The notes below the pieces were generated by a model. It was given only the letters and a program-made list of their open reading frames with translations, had not been told where the DNA came from and did not search any database. 64,000 bases of DNA from positions 313,561 to 377,560 of the forward strand of contig NZ_NNBJ01000002.1 in assembly GCF_002803085.1 (NCBI RefSeq), written 5' to 3'. This DNA is from Streptomyces sp. CB01201. GTDB lineage: Bacteria; Actinomycetota; Actinomycetes; Streptomycetales; Streptomycetaceae. Shown one piece after another: positions 1 to 11,907 of this stretch. The stretch's first letter is position 1, and each line of letters opens with the position of its first letter. The translations under genes and the position numbers were made by a program.

Positions 1-4056
<4,056 letters not shown>

Positions 4057-4269
4057 TCCGGCCGTCCTCACCGCGACGCCGTCCGCGGCCAGCCGAGCGG
4101 GCCGAGGGTCCGGTCGTGGAGTACGACGTACCTTTACCCGCCCGCTGATGCGGGCCCGGACGGCGCCCGGTCACGCCGGAGCTCGTCAACTCACGCTCAG
4201 GCAGGGTTTGTTGTCGACAGTCGGCGTGGTCCGCCGGCCACCGAGATGCAGGGAGGCGTGAGGACGCCG

Positions 4270-4887
4270 ATGGAGATCCAGGAGACAGCCGCCGTTCCCG
4301 GCGCCTACGTCATCACCCCGCACAAACATCCCGATCCCCGCGGAGACTTCTTCGAATCGCTCCGCACCGACCTGATCAGCGAGGCGGTCGGGCGTCCCTT
4401 CACGGTCCGCCAGGTCAACTACTCGGTGTCGAAACGGAACACGCTGCGCGGCCTGCACGGCGTGCTCATCCCTCCGGGCCAGGCCAAGTACGTCACCTGT
4501 GTGCGGGGGGCGTTCCGCGACATCGCCGTCGACTTGCGCGTCGGCTCACCGACGTTCGGAAGGTACACGTCCAATCTCTTGACGGCGGAGAACGGCGTGG
4601 CCGTTCACATCACCGAAGGCCTCGGCCACGGCTTCCTCGCGCTGACGGACGACACCTGCATCAGCTACGCCCTGTCGACCGTCCATGTGCCGGGCACCCA
4701 GTTCGAGATAGACCCGCTCGATCCGGACCTGGACCTGCCGTGGGGATTCACCGAGCCTCCCCTGCTCTCGGAGAAGGATGCACGGGCGCCCAGCCTGGAG
4801 CACGCCCGCGCGAAGGGCATGCTGCCGCGCTGGCCGGAGACGTTCCCGGACGGCGCCGACCACTTCGCTCCGGCGACGCCCGGGTAG
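4270..4887 (+). CDS. dTDP-4-dehydrorhamnose 3,5-epimerase-like (RmlC family) protein
   Basis: About 205 residues of the RmlC cupin family, which epimerises C3 and/or C5 of dTDP-4-keto-6-deoxyhexoses for deoxysugar synthesis. Visible family marks are HPDPRGDFFES, VRQVNYSVS, LRGLHGV (catalytic His), GAFRDIAVDLRVGSPTFG and IDPLDPDLDLPWG. The segment where the family usually has the general-acid tyrosine, just before the E-x-x-I-x-PLDPD stretch, reads YALSTVHVPGTQFE, so that Tyr appears to be missing or displaced. ATG 4270 is chosen because GTGAGG lies 7 nt upstream; in-frame ATG 4246 and GTG 4258 are alternatives. It follows the synthetase by about 210 bp on the same strand, so a tailoring role for the peptide is plausible but inferred. 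Confidence 0.85.
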   Translation: MEIQETAAVPGAYVITPHKHPDPRGDFFESLRTDLISEAVGRPFTVRQVNYSVSKRNTLRGLHGVLIPPGQAKYVTCVRGAFRDIAVDLRVGSPTFGRYTSNLLTAENGVAVHITEGLGHGFLALTDDTCISYALSTVHVPGTQFEIDPLDPDLDLPWGFTEPPLLSEKDARAPSLEHARAKGMLPRWPETFPDGADHFAPATPG

Positions 4888-4895
4888 GGAGCCGG

Positions 4896-5294
4896 TCAGC
4901 CGGTCCGAGCACGGCGTGCGGCGAGACGGCGTGCGAGGGGCGGCAGGGCGGCGCCGACAAGGACCGCGGCGAGCGGTACGGCGACGTCCAGCCAGGGATT
5001 GCGGAGCGGCTTGTACGTGGCCGTGCCGTCCTTGATCTCGATGAAACCGCGGGGTCGGGCCCGGACGCCTCCGCAGGCCGGGCTCTCGTCGGCCGCGGCT
5101 TCGGGATCCGCGCTACCGCCGAAGCCGAGGCCGACCTCGACGACCGGGATGACGGTGACGCCCGCGGTGGTGAAGGGCTCGCCGTACACGACCGTCGAGG
5201 CCCGGTTGCCGAGCTCGGCGGTCAGACGCTCCAGGAGGGCGGTGGTCGGATGCGTCGGCGTGGCGGGCCGGGCCGGCTCGTCCGGTGCGGTCAT
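4896..5294 (-). CDS. GerW-family (YtfJ-like) sporulation protein
   Basis: 132 residues. The core VVYGEPFTTAGVTVIPVVEVGLGFG, followed by a Gly/Ala/Glu linker and RARPRGFIEIKDGTATYKP, is the GerW/YtfJ signature known from spore-forming Firmicutes and actinomycetes. A C-terminal hydrophobic helix (about residues 105-122) ends in an Arg-rich tail, which suggests membrane anchoring with a basic cytoplasmic end. Start ATG 5294 has GGAG about 8 nt upstream on the minus strand. An upstream in-frame extension exists but is Pro/Arg-rich and looks non-coding. The gene converges on the epimerase, whose stop is only 8 bp away, and is divergent from the DUF1707 gene. Precise function in Streptomyces is not established. 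Confidence 0.85.
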   Translation of the reverse strand: MTAPDEPARPATPTHPTTALLERLTAELGNRASTVVYGEPFTTAGVTVIPVVEVGLGFGGSADPEAAADESPACGGVRARPRGFIEIKDGTATYKPLRNPWLDVAVPLAAVLVGAALPPLARRLAARRARTG

Positions 5295-5650
5295 CGGGTG
5301 TCTCCGTAACGTGTCGGGCGGTCCGGGAAGGCCGGAGGTGGCTGGCGCTGGTCCTGCTGACGGGACACCGGCCTCCGCGTCCGGGCATGGGCGGGCAGGT
5401 GCGGGCGGAGCAAGCGCCATGCTACGTGGTCGACCGACGCCAGAAAGTGTCGGCTCGGCCAACAGCGGCTGGATCCAACGGTCTTGGATGCGATGGTCGA
5501 GGCGCAGGGCTCGACCGAAGCGTGACCGGGTCCGGGAGTTCTCGGCTGGTGGGTGAGTGATGTGCGGACCCGGTGTGGGGTCTCCGCCGATCCCGCGGGC
5601 CCTTCCCCGTTTTCTCTTTCGCACCGCAGGCCCGGCAGTAGGGTGAAGCG
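5295..5650. other. Divergent intergenic region
   Basis: 356 bp between the GerW-like gene (minus) and the DUF1707 gene (plus). It must hold both promoters. I see no convincing -10/-35 pair, repeat or RNA structure. Confidence 0.4.
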
Positions 5651-6193
5651 GTGACCCCCTTACCAGAAGATCTGCCGTCGCTGATCGGCGAAGAAGACCG
5701 AAGTGCCGCGGTGCAGCGCCTGCAGGATGCGTACAGCAGAGGGAGCATCTCGCACGAGGAACTGGACGAACGCCTGCACCTGGTGCTCACCGCCAAGGCA
5801 CACAGCGAGCTGGCGTCGGCCCTGTCCTCACTCCCGGCGGAGCCGCCGGGCACCACGTCGACGATTGCCGCCGCCAGTGGACGGATCCAACGGCGCGGCG
5901 CATGGCGGGTGCCTCGGCTCCTCAAGGTCGAGTCCGCACTCGCAAGGGTGCGCCTTGACCTGTCCCGGGCGATCATCGAACACCCGGTGGTCGACATCGA
6001 GTTGCAGCTCGGAACGGGCAGGGCGAAGATCACGGTCCCTCGTGACGCGATCGTCGACGTCGAGGATCTGAACACCGGGTGGAAGGACACGCTCTACAAG
6101 ACCCCGCGGCGCGCCCGCCCCGTCGGCCCGAAGATCCGCATCACCGGGACCATGGGGATGGGCCGGCTGAAGATCCGCCACGCCTGGCGCTGA
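5651..6193 (+). CDS. DUF1707 (SHOCT-like) domain protein
   Basis: 180 residues, GTG start. Residues 10-65 form a DUF1707 domain: an acidic helix-turn-helix-like module with the pattern R..AV..L..AY..G.IS..EL.ERL..VLTAKA..EL..AL..LP. This domain is common at the N-terminus of actinomycete proteins of unknown function. The C-terminal part is beta-rich (VVDIELQLGTGRAKITVPRDAIVDVEDLN, ending GTMGMGRLKIRHAWR), resembling the LiaF-like repeats that often follow DUF1707. No membrane segment is visible. It stands alone between divergent and convergent neighbours. Confidence 0.8.
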   Translation: MTPLPEDLPSLIGEEDRSAAVQRLQDAYSRGSISHEELDERLHLVLTAKAHSELASALSSLPAEPPGTTSTIAAASGRIQRRGAWRVPRLLKVESALARVRLDLSRAIIEHPVVDIELQLGTGRAKITVPRDAIVDVEDLNTGWKDTLYKTPRRARPVGPKIRITGTMGMGRLKIRHAWR

Positions 6194-6276
6194 GGCCGGC
6201 CGAGCAAGCACGACCAGGCACCGTACGAATGCGGCCCGGGCCCGCGCTGTTGGCGGGGGCCACCCGGCCGTCCCCC

Positions 6277-7551
6277 TCACCGCACCGAGCGGATCCGCCC
6301 CACCAGCACCGACCCGGCCACCCCGATAGCCCCCGCCAGCGCGTACAGGACCCCGTACCCGCCGAGGTGGCTGACGACCGGGGCCGCGACGGCCGGGGCC
6401 AGGACCTGGGGCAGGGCATTGGCCACGTTGATGACGCCCAGGTCCCGGCCCCGGTCGGCGGCGCTCGGCAGCACATCGGTGAGCAGCGCGAAGTCCACCG
6501 AGGTGTACACCCCGTACCCGACCCCGAGCACCAGCGACGCCACCACCGCGCCGGTCCACGTCTGCCACACGGCGAGCAGCAGCGTCGCCGCCGAGATGAC
6601 GAGCCCGGACCACACGACGAACACCTTGCGCCGGCCCGTACGGTCCGACCAGATGCCGCTGATCACCACCGTGCCGAGCAGCGTCACCGCGTCCAGGGCG
6701 GTCAGGATCAGCACGCCCGTGTCCGCGTCGCCCGCGTAGTGCACCGCGTCGGTCAGGTAGTACAGCAGGTACATCGTGCTGATGGAGTACGACAGGTTCA
6801 TCAGGAAGCGCGTCAGCCACGCCCACCCGAAGTCCGGGAAGCGACGGGGGTCAATCCAGAAGCCCCGCACGAACTCCCGGCAGCGGAAGGGTGGTTGGCT
6901 GCCGGCTCGCAGCGGGGCGTCCCTGCGCATCAGCACATACGGGACGACCGCCAGGAGCGAGAAGGCCGCGCACGCCCCATAGCCGGCGGCGATACCGCCG
7001 GCCGCCGTCGCCAGCGCCGTACCCACCAGGATGCCGGCCACCTGGGACACACCGAGCCAGCCGCCGACCAGGCCGCGGCGGCGGTGCGGGACCTGGTCCG
7101 GCACGGCGGCCGTCAACGCGGCGAACGAGGCGTTCAGGGCCAGCTGCACCAGGCACCAGCCCGCCGCCATCACCGCCACGTCCGGGGCCCACGCCAGGAC
7201 CAGCAGCCCAGCGACCCCGCCCACGCCGCCCGCCACGACCCACGGAATGCGCCGCCCGACCCGTGCTGTCGTACGGTCGGACAGCGCGCCGAACACCGGG
7301 TTCGCCACCATCGAGACGGCGGCCCCAAGTCCCGTCACCAGGGCGAGGGTTGAGGCCTTGTGTTCTGGGGTGAAGTGTTCGGCCTGGCGGGCCAGGAGCA
7401 GTTGCAGCGGACCGAACCAGCCCACCCACACTCCGAGATTGGCCAGCGAGAGCGCCCCCACCCAGCGCCTGCCGGGATCCCCCGCCGCGCCCGGCGCCGC
7501 CGTGTCCACGGCCGGTCCGCCCAGGGCCTCGGCGCCGGGCTCCGCCGTCAC
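6277..7551 (-). CDS. MFS transporter, probably for a sugar or glycoside
   Basis: 424 residues with about 12 hydrophobic segments. The loop after TM2 reads FGALSDRTTARVGRRIPW and its symmetrical partner in the second half reads SGIWSDRTGRRKVFVVW; both are the Asp/Arg-rich A-motif of the major facilitator superfamily. The start GTG 7551 overlaps the stop of the beta-glucosidase gene in a GTGA arrangement, so the two are translationally coupled. The natural reading is import of a beta-glucoside or oligosaccharide that the coupled enzyme then hydrolyses. Substrate is inferred from context only. Confidence 0.85.
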   Translation of the reverse strand: MTAEPGAEALGGPAVDTAAPGAAGDPGRRWVGALSLANLGVWVGWFGPLQLLLARQAEHFTPEHKASTLALVTGLGAAVSMVANPVFGALSDRTTARVGRRIPWVVAGGVGGVAGLLVLAWAPDVAVMAAGWCLVQLALNASFAALTAAVPDQVPHRRRGLVGGWLGVSQVAGILVGTALATAAGGIAAGYGACAAFSLLAVVPYVLMRRDAPLRAGSQPPFRCREFVRGFWIDPRRFPDFGWAWLTRFLMNLSYSISTMYLLYYLTDAVHYAGDADTGVLILTALDAVTLLGTVVISGIWSDRTGRRKVFVVWSGLVISAATLLLAVWQTWTGAVVASLVLGVGYGVYTSVDFALLTDVLPSAADRGRDLGVINVANALPQVLAPAVAAPVVSHLGGYGVLYALAGAIGVAGSVLVGRIRSVR

Positions 7552-8978
7552 CGGACGCCCGCTGCCGGGTCCGCCGGGTCCGCCGGGTCTGTACGGCTGC
7601 GGTTGTGCCGGATGACGTCCTGGTACCAGGCGTAGGAGTCCTTCGGCGTGCGCGCCAGCGTCTCGTAGTCGACGTGGACCAGGCCGAAGCGCTGCCGATA
7701 CCCCTCCGCCCACTCGAAGTTGTCCAGGATCGACCAGATGAAGTAACCGCGCACGTCGACACCCTCGGCCATCGCCCGGTGCAGGGCCCGCAGATGACCG
7801 TCGTGGTACGCGACCCGCCGGGCGTCGGCCACCCGGCCGCCGTCCGTTGGGTCGGGGGCGTCCCCGTAAGAGCACCCGTTCTCGGTGATGATGAGCGGGG
7901 GAAGTGAACTGCCGTAACGAGTGCGGAAGTTGCTCAGCAGTTCATGGAGGCCGTCGGGGACCACCGGCCAGCCGAAGTCGGTGCGTTCGTGGCCCTCGAT
8001 CTCGTGCAGGCCGAACGGCAGGTCCGGCGGGAGGTCGATCCCGGCGAGGCTGGTGACGGCGTCCGGCTTCGGCGCGCCGACCAGGGCCGGGTTGTAGTAG
8101 TTGATCCCGTACCAGTCCAGCGGTGCCGAGATGATCCTCAGGTCGTCGGCGACCGGTCCCGGCATCAACTCACCCCATCCCTCGGGGTAGTTGCCGGTGA
8201 GGATGGGGTCGGCGAAGAGCCGGTTCATCAGCGTGTCGTACAGCTCGGCCGCCGCACGGTCCTCGTCGGTGTCCCCCGCCCTCCACACCGGGCTGTGCGA
8301 GGCGGCGATACCGATCTCGCGCGCACCGGCGGCACGCAGCGCCTCGACTCCCAGTCCGTGTGCCAGCAGTTGGTGGTGCGCCACGGGCAGCGCGTCGAAG
8401 ATCAGCCGCTTGCCCGGGGCGTGCTCGCCGATCCCGTAACCGAGCAGCGTGATCTCGGCGGGCTCGTTGAGGGTGATCCAGCGCGGCACCCGGTCCCCGA
8501 GCCGCTCGGCGACGATCGAGGCGTACGAGGCGAACCGGTACGCCGTGTCCCGGTCGAGCCAGCCGCCGCCCTCCTCCAGGGCGAGCGGGGTGTCCCAGTG
8601 GAACAGCGTGGGGACGGGGGCGATCCCGGCGGCGCACAGTTCGTCGACCAGCCGGTCGTAGAAGTCGAGCCCCCGCTGATTGACCGGGCCCTTGCCGGAC
8701 GGCTGCACCCGGGACCAGGCGATGGAGAACCGGTAGGCCCCGACGCCGAGTTGGGCCATCAGCGCGACGTCTTCGCGATAGCGGTGATAGTGATCGGTGG
8801 TGACATTCGCGTGCGAGCCGTCCTTGATCCGGCCGGGCTCGCGGGTGAACGCGTCCCAGACGGACGGTCCCCGCCCTTCGGCTTCCACCGCGCCCTCGAT
8901 CTGGAAAGCGGATGCGGAGACCCCCCACAGGAAGTCGCGGGGGAAGAGGGGCAGCGGCGGCAGGGGCGGCGGCGTCAT
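7548..8978 (-). CDS. GH1 family beta-glucosidase
   Basis: 476 residues from ATG 8978. GH1 marks in order: FLWGVSASAFQIEGA at the N-terminus, the acid/base glutamate in TLNEPAE, and the nucleophile glutamate in LIITENGCSYGD; FGLVHVDYETLARTPKDS near the end binds the sugar in relatives. No signal peptide, so it is cytoplasmic and acts on imported glycosides. It is the first gene of a coupled pair with the MFS transporter. An in-frame ATG at 9035 would add 19 residues, but these overlap a TTGACA box and an inverted repeat, so the shorter start is preferred. It may be leaderless, as no Shine-Dalgarno sequence precedes 8978. Confidence 0.92.
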   Translation of the reverse strand: MTPPPLPPLPLFPRDFLWGVSASAFQIEGAVEAEGRGPSVWDAFTREPGRIKDGSHANVTTDHYHRYREDVALMAQLGVGAYRFSIAWSRVQPSGKGPVNQRGLDFYDRLVDELCAAGIAPVPTLFHWDTPLALEEGGGWLDRDTAYRFASYASIVAERLGDRVPRWITLNEPAEITLLGYGIGEHAPGKRLIFDALPVAHHQLLAHGLGVEALRAAGAREIGIAASHSPVWRAGDTDEDRAAAELYDTLMNRLFADPILTGNYPEGWGELMPGPVADDLRIISAPLDWYGINYYNPALVGAPKPDAVTSLAGIDLPPDLPFGLHEIEGHERTDFGWPVVPDGLHELLSNFRTRYGSSLPPLIITENGCSYGDAPDPTDGGRVADARRVAYHDGHLRALHRAMAEGVDVRGYFIWSILDNFEWAEGYRQRFGLVHVDYETLARTPKDSYAWYQDVIRHNRSRTDPADPADPAAGVR

Positions 8979-8984
8979 GGGGGA

Positions 8985-9014
8985 ACTTTTGGGCCCCGGG
9001 GTGGGCGCTGTCAA
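8985..9014 (-). promoter_or_regulatory. Candidate promoter of the glucosidase/MFS operon
   Basis: A perfect TTGACA lies at 9014-9009 on the minus strand. About 17-18 nt downstream is a weak A-rich hexamer (CAAAAG/AAAAGT, 8991-8985) only about 7 nt before ATG 8978. That geometry would give a leaderless or nearly leaderless transcript. The -10 is poor, so this is tentative. Confidence 0.35.
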
Positions 9015-9016
9015 TG

Positions 9017-9033
9017 GAAAGTGAACAACTTTC
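9017..9033. promoter_or_regulatory. Inverted repeat, possible operator
   Basis: GAAAGT-gaaca-ACTTTC is a perfect 6-bp inverted repeat with a 5-nt spacer, directly upstream of the TTGACA box of the glucosidase operon. It is positioned like a repressor or activator site. No regulator gene is adjacent. Confidence 0.35.
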
Positions 9034-9137
9034 ATGTTTGGTTGGGTCGAAGTGCCGGGGTGGGGAGGCCAGGGGGGAGGGGGGAGCGGGGAGGTGGGGC
9101 CGGGCGGAACCGGTGACGGCTGGGCGGCGTCACCTTT

Positions 9138-9158
9138 CAGACGTCAGACGTCAGACGT
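9138..9158. repeat. 7-bp tandem repeat (CAGACGT x3)
   Basis: Three exact head-to-tail copies of CAGACGT, followed by a partial copy, in the 5' region of the histidine phosphatase gene. Each junction also forms the palindrome GACGTC. No function can be assigned. Confidence 0.6.
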
Positions 9159-9194
9159 CAGATATCCACGTTCCAACCCCCTAGGAGCAGCGCC

Positions 9195-9881
9195 GTGTCC
9201 CACCCCGCCACCTCGGCCGCCCCCATACCCACGCCGCCACCCACCACCGCCACCCGCTACCTCTACCTCGCCCGGCACGGTGACGCCGGGCACGAGGGGT
9301 CTGTGCTCAGCGACGCCGGGCGGCGGCAGGCCGGGTTGTTGGGGAGGCGGCTCGCCGGGGTGCCGTGGGACGTCGTGTATCACGGGCCGCTGGGGCGGGC
9401 CGCCGAGACCGCGCGTCTTGTCGCCGCCGAGCTGGACGGTGTGGTGCCGCGGGAGGCGGAGTGGGCCGGGGACTACGTGCCCTACTGGCCGGAGCGTGCC
9501 GAACTCCCCGCCGCCCAGGCCGACGGCATGCTCGGCTTCCTCGGCGACCCGGAGCCGGAGGAACGGGAAGCCGGGCCCCGGCTCGCGCGTGAGGCTGCGG
9601 TTCATTGCACCGGTCCCGTCGACGGGCCCGACCCGCGCCATGAACTGGTCATCACCCACAGCTTCCTGATCGGCTGGCTGGTGCGCGCCGCGCTCGACGC
9701 GCCCGACTGGCGCTGGATCGGGCTCAACCCCGGCAACGCCGCCCTGACCGTCATCCGATACGCCCCGGAGCGGCCCGCGTCCGTACTGCTCCTCAACGAC
9801 ATGGCGCATCTTCCGGCCGAGTTGAAGTGGACCGGGTTCCCGAAGCAGTACGCGGACGAGTTCGGCGCGTACGCCGTGTGA
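9195..9881 (+). CDS. Histidine phosphatase family protein
   Basis: 228 residues, GTG start with AGGAGC 7 nt upstream. After a Pro/Thr-rich leader comes YLYLARHGDAGHEG, the RHG phosphohistidine motif, then LSDAGRRQAGLLGRRL and HGPLGRAAETARLVA (the second arginine), and later VITHSFLIGWLV with the second catalytic histidine. This is the phosphoglycerate-mutase-like superfamily, with a small insertion between the halves. Substrate cannot be read from the sequence. It converges on the polymerase gene with a 29-bp gap. Confidence 0.9.
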   Translation: MSHPATSAAPIPTPPPTTATRYLYLARHGDAGHEGSVLSDAGRRQAGLLGRRLAGVPWDVVYHGPLGRAAETARLVAAELDGVVPREAEWAGDYVPYWPERAELPAAQADGMLGFLGDPEPEEREAGPRLAREAAVHCTGPVDGPDPRHELVITHSFLIGWLVRAALDAPDWRWIGLNPGNAALTVIRYAPERPASVLLLNDMAHLPAELKWTGFPKQYADEFGAYAV

Positions 9882-9910
9882 GCCCGGGGGCGGCGACCGG
9901 CCCTGCGCGG

Positions 9911-11659
9911 TCACTTCGCGTCGGAGTAGCGCTCCACCACCGCCGTGGTGAAGGGGAAGCGCACCGGTGTGGTGCCGAAGGCGATGCGGCCGGCCAGTTC
10001 GCCGGCCTCGCGGATCGCCTTCGTCACGGTGTCGGCCTCCTCGGCGGGGCAGTGCACGATCACCTCGTCGTGCTGGAAGAAGACCAGCTCGGCCCGGAGC
10101 CCGGCCGTGGTGATCGCCTGGCGCAGGGCGGCGAGCAGCAGCAGGGCCCAGTCGGCGGCGCTGCCCTGCACCACGAAGTTGCGGGTGAAGCGGCCGCGTG
10201 CCCGGGCGTCGCTGGAGGCGTAGCCCGGGGTGAACTCCCCTACGGGCGAGCCTGGTTGGGGCTCCTGTTCCTGGGGGATACCCGCCTCGTCGGCCTCGGC
10301 GGCGCCCGCTGCGGGCGGGCTGGTCCGGCCGAGCCAGGTGCGGACGAGGCGGCCCTCCTCGCCGGCCTTCGCCGCGTCGTCCACGTACGCCACGGCGAGC
10401 GGGAAACGCCGGCGCAGGGCGGCCAGGTTCTTCAGGCCGTCGCCCGAGGTCTGGCCGTAGATCGCGCCGAGCAGGGCGAGCTTGGCGTGCTCGCGGTCGC
10501 CGGAGAACGCCCGGTCGGACAGTGAGGTGTACAAGTCGCCGTCGTGTCCGGCCACTTCCATCAGGCCGGGGTCGCGGGAGATCGCGGCGAGCACCCTCGG
10601 TTCCATCTGGTCGGCGTCGGCGACCACCAGGCGCCAGCCCTCGTCGGCGACGACGGCCTGCCGTATCACCTTGGGGATCTGGAGGGCCCCGCCGCCGTTG
10701 GTCGTCCAGCGGCCGCTGACCGTGCCGCCCGGGGTGTATTCGGGGCGGAAGCGTCCCTCGCGCACCCAGTCCTGGAGCCAGCTCCAGCCGTGCGCGGTCC
10801 AGATCCGGTACAGCTTCTTGTACTCGATCAAGGGCTCCACGGCGGGGTGGTCGAGCTCGGCCAGCTCCCAGCGCCGCGTCGATCTGAGGCGGATGCCGGC
10901 CTCGCCGAACGCCTTCACCACGTCGGCGGGCAGGTCCGGTCTGACCCGGCGGCCGAACGCCGCCGACACCTGGTCGGCGAGCTCGGCGAGGCGGCGCGGC
11001 TCGCCGCCGCCCCCGGTGCGCGGGGAGCCGCTCGCATAGCGCTCGCCGAGCAGGCCCTGGAGCAGGGCGCGGTGGACATCGGCGCGCCACGGCAGGCCCG
11101 CCCGGTTCATCTCGGCGGCGACCAGCATCCCCGCCGACTCGGACGCGGTGAGCAGCCGCATCCTGCCGGGGTGCTCGGTGCGGTCGTGGCGGCGCTGCTG
11201 GTCCGCGTAGACCTCCAGCAGTGCTCCGAAGGGCAGGCCGGTGCTGTGCTGGGGCTCGAAGAGCGAGGACTGCGAGCCCGGTTCGGCCGCTCTCGGGGGC
11301 GGGTCGGCCGGGACGGGTCTGTCGTGCAGGCGGGCCCAGGCGGCCGCCGCCGAGCGGGGCTCGCCGGACCGGCCCTCGTGGCCGAGCAGCAGCAGCTCGG
11401 CGTCCTCGATGTCGTAGCACCGCTCGACGCGGACGCCGGCGGCGAGCAGCCGGGGGTAGATCCCGGCGGTGGAGCGCCACACCCAGCGGCCGACCTCGGG
11501 GCGGTCCCGGACGGCCGCGACCAGGTCCGCCTCCTCGCGCACCGCGCCCACGGGCAGCCCGTCGTCCCCGAGGGGGACGAGCCGTGCCCCGCCGCCCTCG
11601 GTCGCCTCGACGGCCCACCGTTCGTTCACGCGATCGAGTCTGGCACCCGCCACTGACAT
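9911..11659 (-). CDS. PolA-like 3'-5' exonuclease/DNA polymerase (actinomycete short form)
   Basis: 582 residues, a family-A polymerase much shorter than PolA because it lacks the 5' nuclease. The N-terminal 180 residues resemble a degenerate 3'-5' exonuclease domain. Polymerase motifs are clear: YTPGGTVSGRWTTNGGGALQIPK, motif A VVADADQMEPRVLA, motif B HAKLALLGAIYGQTSG, and motif C FFQHDEVIVHC with the metal-binding HDE. This family is widespread in actinomycetes beside true PolA, and its role is uncertain. ATG 11659 is chosen; GTG 11629 is an alternative. The start codon lies inside the first copy of an 89-bp tandem repeat, so the 5' end is unusual. Confidence 0.88.
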   Translation of the reverse strand: MSVAGARLDRVNERWAVEATEGGGARLVPLGDDGLPVGAVREEADLVAAVRDRPEVGRWVWRSTAGIYPRLLAAGVRVERCYDIEDAELLLLGHEGRSGEPRSAAAAWARLHDRPVPADPPPRAAEPGSQSSLFEPQHSTGLPFGALLEVYADQQRRHDRTEHPGRMRLLTASESAGMLVAAEMNRAGLPWRADVHRALLQGLLGERYASGSPRTGGGGEPRRLAELADQVSAAFGRRVRPDLPADVVKAFGEAGIRLRSTRRWELAELDHPAVEPLIEYKKLYRIWTAHGWSWLQDWVREGRFRPEYTPGGTVSGRWTTNGGGALQIPKVIRQAVVADEGWRLVVADADQMEPRVLAAISRDPGLMEVAGHDGDLYTSLSDRAFSGDREHAKLALLGAIYGQTSGDGLKNLAALRRRFPLAVAYVDDAAKAGEEGRLVRTWLGRTSPPAAGAAEADEAGIPQEQEPQPGSPVGEFTPGYASSDARARGRFTRNFVVQGSAADWALLLLAALRQAITTAGLRAELVFFQHDEVIVHCPAEEADTVTKAIREAGELAGRIAFGTTPVRFPFTTAVVERYSDAK

Positions 11660-11844
11660 CGGCCCGCAGCCGCCCCGCGCGGCCGTCCGCAACCGGCGCT
11701 CGCCATGTCGCGTCACCACGGTCGGCCGGTCGTACCCGCCACTGACATCGGCCCGCAGCCGCCCGGCGCGGCCGTTCGCAGCCGGCGCTCGCCATGTCGC
11801 GTCACCACGGTCGGCCGGTCGTACCCGCCACTGACATCGGCCCG
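11645..11844. repeat. 89-bp tandem repeat, about 2.2 copies
   Basis: Copies begin at 11645, 11734 and 11823 with the marker ACCCGCCACTGACATCGGCC; the third is partial. Copies 1 and 2 differ at only a few positions. The array fills the gap between the LuxR gene end (11908) and the polymerase gene and includes the polymerase start codon. 89 is not a multiple of three. Confidence 0.85.
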
Positions 11845-11907
11845 GCCGGCGAGTCCGGGTCGGGCCGGGCGGCCGGTGGTGGTCCGCGGTCGCTCAAGGG
11901 CCGCGGC

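Noticed and set aside
11660..11907. Extension of the polymerase or of a small gene through the 89-bp repeats
   Set aside because: 89 bp is not a multiple of three and the translated repeats show no domain; likely non-coding repeat expansion.
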